Of a DNA stretch of 50,755 bases, positions 7,352 to 15,818 are shown in pieces. Source of the stretch: Treponema sp. (GTDB lineage Bacteria > Spirochaetota > Spirochaetia > Treponematales > Treponemataceae); the NCBI GenBank assembly GCA_024402635.1, contig JAKSTJ010000015.1:1-50755 (forward strand), read 5' to 3'. A model generated the notes under the pieces. That model was not told where the DNA came from, searched no databases, and saw only the letters and a list, made by a program, of their open reading frames with translations. Both the position numbers and the translations under genes were made by a program. The number at the start of each line of letters is the position of its first letter. Position 1 is the first letter of the stretch.

Positions 7352-9496
7352 TTGACAAATTGTAATAAAAAACCAGTTACAAAACAACAAATTGATCCTT
7401 TATGCACGAAATATAATATAAACCAGATTCTTGCATCAATTTTTGTGCGCAGAGGAATTACAGAAGGAAAAGATTTACTCTATTACCTGGAAGATGATTT
7501 ACGATTCCAGCATAATCCATTTATGTTTTCTTCAATGGAAGATGCCGTAGAACGTATTATTCAGGCTAAGGAAGAGGAAGAAAAAATTCTCATTTTTGGC
7601 GATAGTGATGTAGATGGAATTACCAGTACTGCTATTTTGTATTCTTACCTGAAGAACAATGGATATGATGTTCAATGGAAACTTCCCTTGGCAGACGATC
7701 CTTATGGATTAAATATTACGGCCATTGACGAATTTTATAATCAAAATGGTTCTTTAATAATAACAGTAGACTGCGGTATTTCTAATTTTGAAGAAATAAA
7801 ACATGCAAATGATTTACAGATTGATGTAATTGTTACAGACCATCATAATCCTCCTGAGATTTTACCAGAAGCGGTTTTAATTTTAGATCCAAAAACTCAA
7901 GATTCAGAATACCCTTTTCATGATATTTCAGGAGCAGCTGTAGCTTATAAACTTGTTTCAGCATTGCGTTTTGCAGAAACAAACTTTTATAATGCCGAAA
8001 TCTGTCTTATGGATATTCAGGAAGATTCTGCAAATAATTGTTTATATATTGATTGTATAAAAATTAAGAATCTTGTAAAAATCAAACAATTACATGAAAA
8101 AATTTCTTATGGAACATCAATTTATAATTCAAAATTGATTGGCTTTTTACAAGGACAGTTGATTTATTCATGGAATGCTAAACACATAAAAAAATATTTG
8201 AATGATATTTTTGGATCTGGAGTTGAATTTAATATTCTGGATTTTTCTTCTGAACTTTCCTCGGTATTTCCTCAACTTGCAACAAAATCTTTATCTGAAC
8301 TTGTAGATTTATCATCTATTGGAAAATATATTGATGAAGAAAGAACTCCAATAAATGCATTTTTTAATTTATATGTTACTTTTACAAAGAGAATAATTGC
8401 ATCAAACCATTCTAAACATATTGAAGACGAAAAAAAAGATCTTCAACTTGTAGGATTAGCAGCTCTTGCGGATATAATGCCAATGAAAGATGAAAACCGT
8501 TTATTTGTAAAAAACGGAATATCATCAATGAAGAAAAACAAACCAAGACAAGGACTTGCAGAACTGTTTGCAAAACTCAGTATAAATGTTGATTCTATTA
8601 CTTCAACTGATCTTTCCTGGACTGTAATTCCAGCATTAAATGCAGCAGGACGATTAGGACAATCAAACATTGCTTTAGAGCTTCTTATTTCTGAAAATCC
8701 ACAGGAAAGAGAAAGTCTTGCAGTTAAAATTTGTGAACTTAATGAACAAAGAAAAGATTTAGTAGCAAAAGCTGTTTATAAAGTACATGATGCTGCTGAA
8801 AAAAGTGTTACTGAAAATCAGAATAAATTATGTGTCGTAATTGACGAAGAAATTAATAAAGGTGTAACAGGAATTTTTGCTGCAAGATTAATGCAGGATT
8901 ATGATGTTCCGGCAATTGCAGTCACATTTATTGATGATATTTGTATTGGCTCAATGCGCTCCTGCAGAAACTTTATTGCAACCGATTTTCTAGATAGTTT
9001 TGGAGATTTCTTTATAAATCACGGTGGTCATGATTATGCAGCAGGTTTTAGCTTTGAACGGTCAAAACTCGATTTATTCCTAAAAAAAATAAAAGATTCT
9101 ATTCCTGAAATTCAGCTTTCTGATGAATCACAGGTAGTTGAAATCGATGCTGAAATTCCAGCAAACTACCTGAAACCTGATATTTTCGAAATTATAGATA
9201 CTTTTGAACCTTACGGAGCTGAAAACCCTGAATTATTATTCATGTCGAAAAACATTCTTTTATCAGATGCAATGATTGTTGGTAAAAAGGAACCTCTTCA
9301 TCTGAAATTAACCTTTAATGGCGGAGAATATAAATTTCCTGCCATGTATTGGGGAAAAGCAGAACGATATAATAAAGATATTTCCATTAATAATTTTTAT
9401 GATATTATATATAAATTGAATAGAAGTTATTTTAATGGTCTTGAAACAAAACAGTTAACAATTCGGGATATTCAATCACCTGAAATTCAAAAATAA
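7352..9496 (+). CDS. recJ: Single-stranded-DNA-specific exonuclease RecJ with a large insertion
   Basis: RecJ degrades single-stranded DNA 5' to 3' in recombination and mismatch repair. The 714-residue protein has DHH-family motifs GDSDVDGITS (about 83-92), VDCGIS (about 139-144) and TDHHNPP (about 162-168). LVGLAALADIMPM resumes at about 366, and the DHHA1 motif GGHDYAAGF comes near the end. About 155 residues (208-363) separate DISGAAVAYKLVSAL from the resumption, far more than usual, and form an extra domain. The start is TTG at 7352: AGGA (7341-7344) lies seven bases upstream and no ATG comes early enough. The operon is recO-deoA-recJ-M23. Confidence 0.92.
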   Translation: MTNCNKKPVTKQQIDPLCTKYNINQILASIFVRRGITEGKDLLYYLEDDLRFQHNPFMFSSMEDAVERIIQAKEEEEKILIFGDSDVDGITSTAILYSYLKNNGYDVQWKLPLADDPYGLNITAIDEFYNQNGSLIITVDCGISNFEEIKHANDLQIDVIVTDHHNPPEILPEAVLILDPKTQDSEYPFHDISGAAVAYKLVSALRFAETNFYNAEICLMDIQEDSANNCLYIDCIKIKNLVKIKQLHEKISYGTSIYNSKLIGFLQGQLIYSWNAKHIKKYLNDIFGSGVEFNILDFSSELSSVFPQLATKSLSELVDLSSIGKYIDEERTPINAFFNLYVTFTKRIIASNHSKHIEDEKKDLQLVGLAALADIMPMKDENRLFVKNGISSMKKNKPRQGLAELFAKLSINVDSITSTDLSWTVIPALNAAGRLGQSNIALELLISENPQERESLAVKICELNEQRKDLVAKAVYKVHDAAEKSVTENQNKLCVVIDEEINKGVTGIFAARLMQDYDVPAIAVTFIDDICIGSMRSCRNFIATDFLDSFGDFFINHGGHDYAAGFSFERSKLDLFLKKIKDSIPEIQLSDESQVVEIDAEIPANYLKPDIFEIIDTFEPYGAENPELLFMSKNILLSDAMIVGKKEPLHLKLTFNGGEYKFPAMYWGKAERYNKDISINNFYDIIYKLNRSYFNGLETKQLTIRDIQSPEIQK

Positions 9497-9511
9497 AAAA
9501 AGGATATTTAA

Positions 9512-10495
9512 ATGAAAAGATTTTTTACAATTGTTACATTATTATTAATCACTCAATTTACAACTTTGTTTGCTTTAACAGCTAACTATCAGGACGAAGA
9601 TGTTAGAATCGATTTAATTTATACAGATACAATGGTTCCTGGAGATGCATTATTTGTAAGAATGAAGGTAACAACACCTAAAAGTGTAAAAAAATCAAAA
9701 GATACATCAACAAAAACAGCTATGATGAAACTTTATCAGGGTTCAAAAGTAATTGAAAGTTCATCATTTTATACAACAAACAAAAACTTAAAATCTGGCA
9801 TTACAGAAATGCTTGCAGGAGTTCCTCTTTCTTCATGGCTTAAATCAGCTGATTACTCATTGAAAATTATCTTCAATCTTTCTGAAACCGATGCCAGAGA
9901 ATTTACTTTACCTGTAACATTTAAATCTAAAACATTTAACGAAGAAAGCATTTATTTAAATTCAGCAAATACTGCAATTAGAACTGATAACAGTCCTGAA
10001 CGTGCTGCACAAATTGAAAAACTTAATAATATTTTATTTACAACCAATGCTGAAAGTGTATTTAATTTAACACCTTTTGAAAATCCATCAACATCAACAT
10101 ACTACACTTCTCATTTTGCAGATCGCCGTACATATAAATATCACAATGGAAAAACTGCAACAACTCTTCATTACGGAAATGATTACAGAGCTGCAACTGG
10201 TACACCAATTAATGCCTGTGGTGATGGTAAAATTGTTCTTGCAGAATGGAGAAATTCAACTGGATTTAGTGTTGTAATTGAACACCTTCCAGGTTTATAC
10301 AGTATTTATTATCACTGTAGTGAACTGATTGTAAAAGAAGGTGATATGGTAAAAACAGGTGATTTAATTGCAAAATCTGGTTCAACAGGACTTGCAACAG
10401 GACCTCATATTCATTGGGAAATTCGCTTAAATGGAGAAGCTGTTAGACCAGAATTCTTCCTTAATGACTTTGCCTTTGAAAATATTGAATACTAA
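9512..10495 (+). CDS. Secreted M23 (LytM-type) metallopeptidase
   Basis: This 327-residue exported protein probably cuts or remodels peptidoglycan peptide bridges in the periplasm. A signal peptide covers residues 1-21 (MKRFFTIVTLL, ending LFA). Residues about 25-140 form a beta-rich N-terminal domain, and the LytM domain is about 205-320. The zinc ligands H220 and D224 (HYGND) and H301 (GPHIHW) are visible, with catalytic-type H268 (YYHCS) and H299, so it should be active. AGGA lies before the ATG, 15 bases after recJ. The last four bases overlap the convergent gene at 10492. Confidence 0.9.
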   Translation: MKRFFTIVTLLLITQFTTLFALTANYQDEDVRIDLIYTDTMVPGDALFVRMKVTTPKSVKKSKDTSTKTAMMKLYQGSKVIESSSFYTTNKNLKSGITEMLAGVPLSSWLKSADYSLKIIFNLSETDAREFTLPVTFKSKTFNEESIYLNSANTAIRTDNSPERAAQIEKLNNILFTTNAESVFNLTPFENPSTSTYYTSHFADRRTYKYHNGKTATTLHYGNDYRAATGTPINACGDGKIVLAEWRNSTGFSVVIEHLPGLYSIYYHCSELIVKEGDMVKTGDLIAKSGSTGLATGPHIHWEIRLNGEAVRPEFFLNDFAFENIEY

Positions 10496-11106
10496 ATTTC
10501 TTTTAATGAAAAACCTTCAGATTCTGAATAATTTATAGAATATTTATATCCGGTTTTACATTTTGAAAGATCAACTGTATAAATTGATTTTTCGCCAGCC
10601 AGTAAATTAAAAAATACTGAATTAGAAAATCTTTCTATTTTGTATAATTCATGCCTGCTTTTTGGGGAACATCCATTACCTAAAAGCAGACATTCTTTAT
10701 TATCAATATAGTATTTTTCCAGATTTATTCCCTTTTTCTTTAAATCTTTTCCTTCGTAAATTCTGTTTTTTCCATAAATACAATGTGGAAAAATATATTG
10801 CTTCCCATCAAAACTAACAATATTAAATTCTACAGCAAGATAAGCACCTGCCCAGGATCTTTCAATAACAGCTATTTCATTTCCATTGTTATCCAGAATT
10901 TTTAATTTACCGCTAATTGTACTTAAATCATCATCCCAGGTTTTTCCGTATAACTCTATCTGAACATATTCTCTTTGGACATAACCATTTACCAATTCTG
11001 ATGAAGAAATTATATTTGTAAAATAAATTAAATTTGAAAATACAATAATTAAAATGAGACTTAAAAATAAAATTAATAAACTTAAAAGTATTTTTTTTGT
11101 TTTCAT
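10492..11106 (-). CDS. Membrane-anchored hypothetical protein
   Basis: I do not recognise this 204-residue protein. It begins with basic residues and one strongly hydrophobic helix (about 6-29), which would anchor it in the inner membrane with the rest outside, or serve as an uncleaved signal. The remainder is mixed strand-rich sequence with aromatic residues (AWAGAY-like turns, FPHCIYGKNRIY). It starts three bases after the ligA stop with GGA just upstream, so it is probably translated from the ligA message. Its stop overlaps the stop of the convergent M23 peptidase gene. Confidence 0.7.
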   Translation of the reverse strand: MKTKKILLSLLILFLSLILIIVFSNLIYFTNIISSSELVNGYVQREYVQIELYGKTWDDDLSTISGKLKILDNNGNEIAVIERSWAGAYLAVEFNIVSFDGKQYIFPHCIYGKNRIYEGKDLKKKGINLEKYYIDNKECLLLGNGCSPKSRHELYKIERFSNSVFFNLLAGEKSIYTVDLSKCKTGYKYSINYSESEGFSLKEI

Positions 11107-11109
11107 TTT

Positions 11110-13059
11110 TTATCCATTAATCAATGTTAAGAATTCATCCTCATCAATAATTTTTATTTGAAGTTTTTCTGCTTTCTGATTTTTTGACGATCCACTGTTT
11201 TTATCATTTGTAACAAGATAGGTTAAATCTTTCGTAACAGATGATTTTGCCTGCCCACCATTATCTTTTACAAGTTTCTCAGCATCCTGACGTTTCATTG
11301 TTTTTAATTCTCCGGTAAAACAGAAAGATTGTCCTGTCAGTTTTCCATTTTCAATTCCTTTTATTTGAATGATTCCACTGTTTACCAGATATTTCATTTC
11401 TTTTTCATTTTCAGCTAAACCTTCAACAATTGTTTTGGCCATAATTTCAGCAAATCCATATACAACCGCAATTTGATCAACTGATGCAGACAAAAGTAAA
11501 TCTAAAGTATTATATCCAGCTTGAATCAATTTTTCTGCTAAAGTTTCACCAAATCCTTCAATATCAAAACCAGCTACAAATTGTGACAAAGAAACATTTT
11601 TATGAGAATTAATTGAATTAAATACTTTTTCAGCTCCTAAAGATTTCTTTTCAGCTTCCATACTTTGTTCATTTAAAAAATATGGAATCAAATCTTCAAC
11701 AGTAAGTTTATACAAATCTGAGATAGAATGTATTTTTCCATCCTTAAACATTGATGTAAGTAAGGTTTCACCCAAATCCCTGATATCAATAATCTGCTGC
11801 CATTTTAACAATTGATGCAAAACTCTTTTATCACAATTTTTATTTGGACAATATAAACGGGTTCCTGCATTTACAAGTTTTGAATGGCATACTTCACATA
11901 TTTCAGGAATTACAATTTTTTTTGTTTTTAAATTATTTTCAGGGACAACCCGTTCTACTTTTGGAATAATTTCCCCTCTTTTTACAACAACAATATGACT
12001 TCCAATTTCTACACCAAGATTTTCCATTACAGATGGATTAGCAAGACTTGCTCTTTGAACAGTTGTACCATTTAATTCAACTTCATCAAAAATAGCAACA
12101 GGAGTATAAGTTCCACCATTAATACTCCATTCAACCTCTTTTAATGTTGTTACAGCTTCTTCAAGACTAAACTTAAAAGCAATCTGTCTGTCTGGACGAG
12201 CTCTTCGAGCATCTTCAATGTTTATATTCCTTTCCTTTATTACAAGTCCGTCAATATCGTACTCTATTGACGTTTTTCTTTCTTCCATTACTTTTGCCCG
12301 ATAATTTATTACATCATCTGGATTTTTACAAATGTTTAAAACAACAGTATTAAAACCACACTTTCTTAACCAGTCAATTTTTTCTTCTTCATTTGTAAAA
12401 AAAGTTTTTCCATTAGTTTCCAGAGCATCATAAGTAATCAGTTTTAAGTATTCACTTCCCTGTCCATCTTTTCTTTTCATCAATCCATTTGCAGCATTTC
12501 TACAATTGGCTTTATCTGGAAAATATTTCTTGTGAACTTCATGAGTCATTATTACTTCACCACGAATTCCACCTGTAAAATCTAAAGGAACTCCATCAAT
12601 ACAAATCTGTTCAAAAACACCATTCATTTTTTTTGCATTAGAAGTAATTTCATCACCAATTGTACCATCACCCCGAGTTACTGCACATTTTAATTTACCA
12701 TTTTCGTATTGTAATTCCAGAGATGCACCATCCAGCTTATATTCCACAAGGTATTCATCATAAATATGTTTGTTAGCCCAAACCATAAACTGTTCAGGAT
12801 CGGCAGCTTTTTCCTGACTTCCCATTGGCATAATATGCTGAACTTTATTAAAATTTCCTGAATCGGCTCCAACTTTATGAAGTATTTCGTTTTCCGGATC
12901 CAGTGATTTTAATTCATCCCATAATTTATCAAATTCAGCATCAGATATAATGCCTTCTCCATTGTAATATAATTTCTGATGATAAGTTATCTTTTCTGTT
13001 AATTCTTTAATTCTGTTATTTTTTTTTGTAATTTCGTCTATATCAAATAAATCTGCCAT
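11110..13059 (-). CDS. ligA: NAD-dependent DNA ligase LigA
   Basis: LigA seals nicks in DNA using NAD+. All domains are present in 649 residues: domain Ia (YYNGEGIISDAEFDKLWDEL, about 31-50); the adenylation motif EYKLDG with nucleophile K108; and the RGDGTIGDEIT motif (about 129-139). Then come the OB fold with VVVKRGEIIPKVERV, a four-cysteine zinc finger (CEVC and CPNKNC), helix-hairpin-helix repeats and a C-terminal BRCT domain (about 575-649). The motif is KLDG where most bacteria have KIDG or KVDG, a mild variant. No clear Shine-Dalgarno precedes the ATG. A terminator separates it from trmB upstream. Confidence 0.95.
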   Translation of the reverse strand: MADLFDIDEITKKNNRIKELTEKITYHQKLYYNGEGIISDAEFDKLWDELKSLDPENEILHKVGADSGNFNKVQHIMPMGSQEKAADPEQFMVWANKHIYDEYLVEYKLDGASLELQYENGKLKCAVTRGDGTIGDEITSNAKKMNGVFEQICIDGVPLDFTGGIRGEVIMTHEVHKKYFPDKANCRNAANGLMKRKDGQGSEYLKLITYDALETNGKTFFTNEEEKIDWLRKCGFNTVVLNICKNPDDVINYRAKVMEERKTSIEYDIDGLVIKERNINIEDARRARPDRQIAFKFSLEEAVTTLKEVEWSINGGTYTPVAIFDEVELNGTTVQRASLANPSVMENLGVEIGSHIVVVKRGEIIPKVERVVPENNLKTKKIVIPEICEVCHSKLVNAGTRLYCPNKNCDKRVLHQLLKWQQIIDIRDLGETLLTSMFKDGKIHSISDLYKLTVEDLIPYFLNEQSMEAEKKSLGAEKVFNSINSHKNVSLSQFVAGFDIEGFGETLAEKLIQAGYNTLDLLLSASVDQIAVVYGFAEIMAKTIVEGLAENEKEMKYLVNSGIIQIKGIENGKLTGQSFCFTGELKTMKRQDAEKLVKDNGGQAKSSVTKDLTYLVTNDKNSGSSKNQKAEKLQIKIIDEDEFLTLING

Positions 13060-13085
13060 GTATTTAATTTAACATAATTTTGACC

Positions 13086-13113
13086 AAAAAAAAACACGGA
13101 TTTTACTCCGTGC
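13086..13113 (-). terminator. Rho-independent terminator after trmB
   Basis: On the minus strand the arms CACGGA/TCCGTG (13107-13112 and 13095-13100) form a hairpin followed by nine T (13086-13094). It lies between the trmB stop and the ligA start. Confidence 0.85.
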
Positions 13114-13121
13114 TATAAAAT

Positions 13122-13874
13122 TTATTTTTTTATAAAGTAAAGTTCTGTAATAACTCTATCTGCATTCAGCCCTTTTTTTTCAAATTTTGTCTGGCTTCTC
13201 CATGGTTGAGGTTCTGCAAACCCTTCATATTTATTCTTTAACGATTTTGTACAATTCAATTCTTCCAATGCAAATTCCGCATATTCAAACCAATCAGTTA
13301 CAAAATATAAATACCCATCTGGTGCAATTTTACTTGCAATTAAATCTGTTCTTGGTCTCTGAACCAATCTTCTCTTATGATGTCTTTTTTTTGGCCATGG
13401 ATCAGGAAAGAAAATATGAAATCCGTTTACAGAATTATCTCCAATCATATATTCTAAAACTTCCAGTGCATCATGCTCAATAAGATATAAGTTCTTTAAA
13501 TCTAATCTTTTAATTTCATTAAGAACTCGACCAACACCAGGACGATGAACTTCAATACCAATATAATTAATTTCAGGATTAGCCTGGGCAAGTCTTACAG
13601 TTGCATCTCCCATTCCAAAACCAATTTCTATTACAATTGGATTTGTATTTCCAAAAATATCTACAAAATTTAATTTTTTGTGATCAAAAGGAATACACCA
13701 GGAAGGAGCCAGTTCATTATAAGCTCTTTCCTGAGCGGCTGTCATTCTACCAATTCTCAAAACGTAAGTTTTAATTTCTCGTTTAATAATGTCTTTTTTT
13801 TCCGATAAACTCACCGACGGAGATGAATCAGAATTGTCATCTGAAGTTTCTTTTGAAATTTCAATAGTTTCCAT
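13122..13874 (-). CDS. trmB: tRNA (guanine-N7)-methyltransferase TrmB
   Basis: TrmB makes m7G46 in the tRNA variable loop using S-adenosylmethionine. The 250-residue protein has the SAM-binding VIEIGFGMGDATVRLA motif (about 81-96), GIEVHRPGVGRVL for the adenosine side, and the family signature FPDPWPKKRHHKRRL. The C-terminus has TKFEKKGLNADRVITELYF. The first 40 residues are a charged extension. AAGGA precedes the ATG. It follows the lipoprotein gene by two bases and is the last gene before a terminator, so the minus-strand operon is 15718 to 13122. Confidence 0.95.
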   Translation of the reverse strand: METIEISKETSDDNSDSSPSVSLSEKKDIIKREIKTYVLRIGRMTAAQERAYNELAPSWCIPFDHKKLNFVDIFGNTNPIVIEIGFGMGDATVRLAQANPEINYIGIEVHRPGVGRVLNEIKRLDLKNLYLIEHDALEVLEYMIGDNSVNGFHIFFPDPWPKKRHHKRRLVQRPRTDLIASKIAPDGYLYFVTDWFEYAEFALEELNCTKSLKNKYEGFAEPQPWRSQTKFEKKGLNADRVITELYFIKK

Positions 13875-13876
13875 TT

Positions 13877-14548
13877 TTAATCCTTATTTTCTTGTAAAAT
13901 CTGTTGTATCTTTTCTTCAGGAAAAATTATATTTTCTTTTCCCCCAGAAAGTATCCAGATTTCATTATAATATGCAGCATCATTGTAATTTGCTGAAATT
14001 AATTCTTTTGTATTATTAAATTCATTCTGTAAACCATAATAAATAATAACATCTTTATTATTATAAATAACAATATTTTTAGTCAATTCATTAAAATTAT
14101 TGTTATATATTTCATTATATTTTTTAGAATAAATTTCTCTATTATAAGTAAAATTGTAATCTACTTTAGTTTCTTCATCTGTATAATTTTTAAAACTTAT
14201 TTCGTAATATCCATCAGAAAATTCTTTTCCGTCTGGAACAACAAGATTATTACAAACTACAAATTTTTCACCATCAATCGAAATTCTTTTTATATCCTCA
14301 ACATTCCAGATATATTTATCTTCATGAGAAGTAATTTGAACTTCTTTTAATAATCTAGGATCGCTGTTTGTCTGGGCATAAAGACAAATTGAAGCTTCCG
14401 GGGTTGAAATTTTATCTTTATATAAATAAAAAATCTTTATTTCAACATTTGCCAAATCTGTATAATTTTGAACACAGGCAGTAAGACCTGTAAAGCAAAA
14501 TAAAGAGAAAACTAAACTGATAAGAAATAATTTTTTTCTGGGGCCCAT
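13877..14548 (-). CDS. Predicted lipoprotein, unknown function
   Basis: The N-terminus has basic residues (GPRKK), a hydrophobic stretch and a lipobox ending LTAC at about residue 25. It is therefore predicted to be lipidated at that cysteine and anchored in a membrane. The mature 199 residues are polar, rich in Asn, Tyr and Lys, with alternating hydrophobic strands, and match no family I recognise. The ATG lies three bases after the stop of the GHKL-like gene, with no separate ribosome site, so translation is probably coupled; trmB follows two bases later. Confidence 0.7.
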   Translation of the reverse strand: MGPRKKLFLISLVFSLFCFTGLTACVQNYTDLANVEIKIFYLYKDKISTPEASICLYAQTNSDPRLLKEVQITSHEDKYIWNVEDIKRISIDGEKFVVCNNLVVPDGKEFSDGYYEISFKNYTDEETKVDYNFTYNREIYSKKYNEIYNNNFNELTKNIVIYNNKDVIIYYGLQNEFNNTKELISANYNDAAYYNEIWILSGGKENIIFPEEKIQQILQENKD

Positions 14549-14551
14549 AAA

Positions 14552-15718
14552 CTAGAAATTAAAATTCAATGTAATGACAGTTAAATCACTTGCTGAGAAT
14601 TGATTTACAAGAGATTCAAATTTTACATTAACTTTTTTACAAGCATCATCAAGATAAGAAAGATAGTACAAACCTAAATCAGTACCTTCCTGACCATCTG
14701 GTAATTCTCTATAGAAGTCAATAAGAGTTTTTTTAGCAGTATTAGATGATTTTGCATTATCAATATTTTCTTTTACTTCCTGGAATTCATCATCTTTATT
14801 GTAAAGAGTAATTGAAAGGCGACCTTGTTTACCTATTGATGAAGAACCACCACCTAACTTCCATGAAAGGAATACAAGTTCATGTTTACGCTGTAATTCT
14901 TTTACAATTTTAGCTCTAACATCTGGATCATAAATCAAAGCATCAATATCTTCTACACCCTGATACATATTTCTTGCTTCTTTACGAATATTAGTATTTT
15001 CATTATTCAAAGCAAGTTCCATAATCATTACGGAAATATATTCAGCAACTTTTGATTTTTCCATATAGGAACTTAAAAGATTTCTGATTGCAATAAACAT
15101 TTCATTAGCACCATCTGATTTATGGAACAAAGTAATAATATACCAGTTCATTAATCCTAGACGATTCATAAATTTTTCTGACATTAAAAGATAAATATTT
15201 TTTTCTTCATCTGTATAATCTTTATTTGTCATAATTGATTTCCAGATTGGATCAAGAATATTTTTTCTGGTTTGAGTGATTACATTTTCTTTATTCTGCA
15301 AAATAGATCTAAGCTGTCGTTCACTCATTTTTGTTCTTTCATCAATCAGATGGGAAGGATTTGCACGGTTATGTTTTCTAACACATTCACATTTTATCAA
15401 TTCATTATAAACATCACGATCAAACTGTTTATAAAGTAATGAATATACAACAACCTTTGATAAATCCATAACTTCCTGTCTTGAAGAAACGAATTCTGAC
15501 ATGGAAATTTCAATTTTTGAAATATAATCCAAAAGAATCATACTCTGAATTGATTGAGGTGAAAATTTATTCAGGGAAATTCCGTATTCATCTACGTTAT
15601 CGGCAAGTCTAAAACGAAGAAGTTTTTTATTATTACTAATAAAATTAGATGCTCCATCTTCAGTGAGAATTACTTTTAATGGCAACTCAATAATAAATTT
15701 CTTATCAGATGAACTCAT
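14552..15718 (-). CDS. Conserved-type protein with degenerate GHKL ATPase-like C-terminus
   Basis: I do not recognise the full-length family of this 388-residue soluble protein. The first 200 residues are mostly helical. The C-terminal third resembles a histidine-kinase-type ATPase domain: an N-box-like MELALN (about 233-238), a strand plus LYNKDDEFQEVKENI (about 305-319) in the place of the G1 box, GTDLGLYYL (about 345-353) like the G2 box GTGLGL, and a closing strand pair (363-388). The G1 DxGxG is missing, so ATP binding is uncertain. It leads an operon with a lipoprotein gene and trmB. Confidence 0.65.
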   Translation of the reverse strand: MSSSDKKFIIELPLKVILTEDGASNFISNNKKLLRFRLADNVDEYGISLNKFSPQSIQSMILLDYISKIEISMSEFVSSRQEVMDLSKVVVYSLLYKQFDRDVYNELIKCECVRKHNRANPSHLIDERTKMSERQLRSILQNKENVITQTRKNILDPIWKSIMTNKDYTDEEKNIYLLMSEKFMNRLGLMNWYIITLFHKSDGANEMFIAIRNLLSSYMEKSKVAEYISVMIMELALNNENTNIRKEARNMYQGVEDIDALIYDPDVRAKIVKELQRKHELVFLSWKLGGGSSSIGKQGRLSITLYNKDDEFQEVKENIDNAKSSNTAKKTLIDFYRELPDGQEGTDLGLYYLSYLDDACKKVNVKFESLVNQFSASDLTVITLNFNF

Positions 15719-15818
15719 CTATTACCTTCTCAAAATCACTAACAAATTTTAGAATCTTTTTTTCCATTATACATTATGCTACTTGCAATGTAAACACTAA
15801 ATTAATAAACTGAAATAG

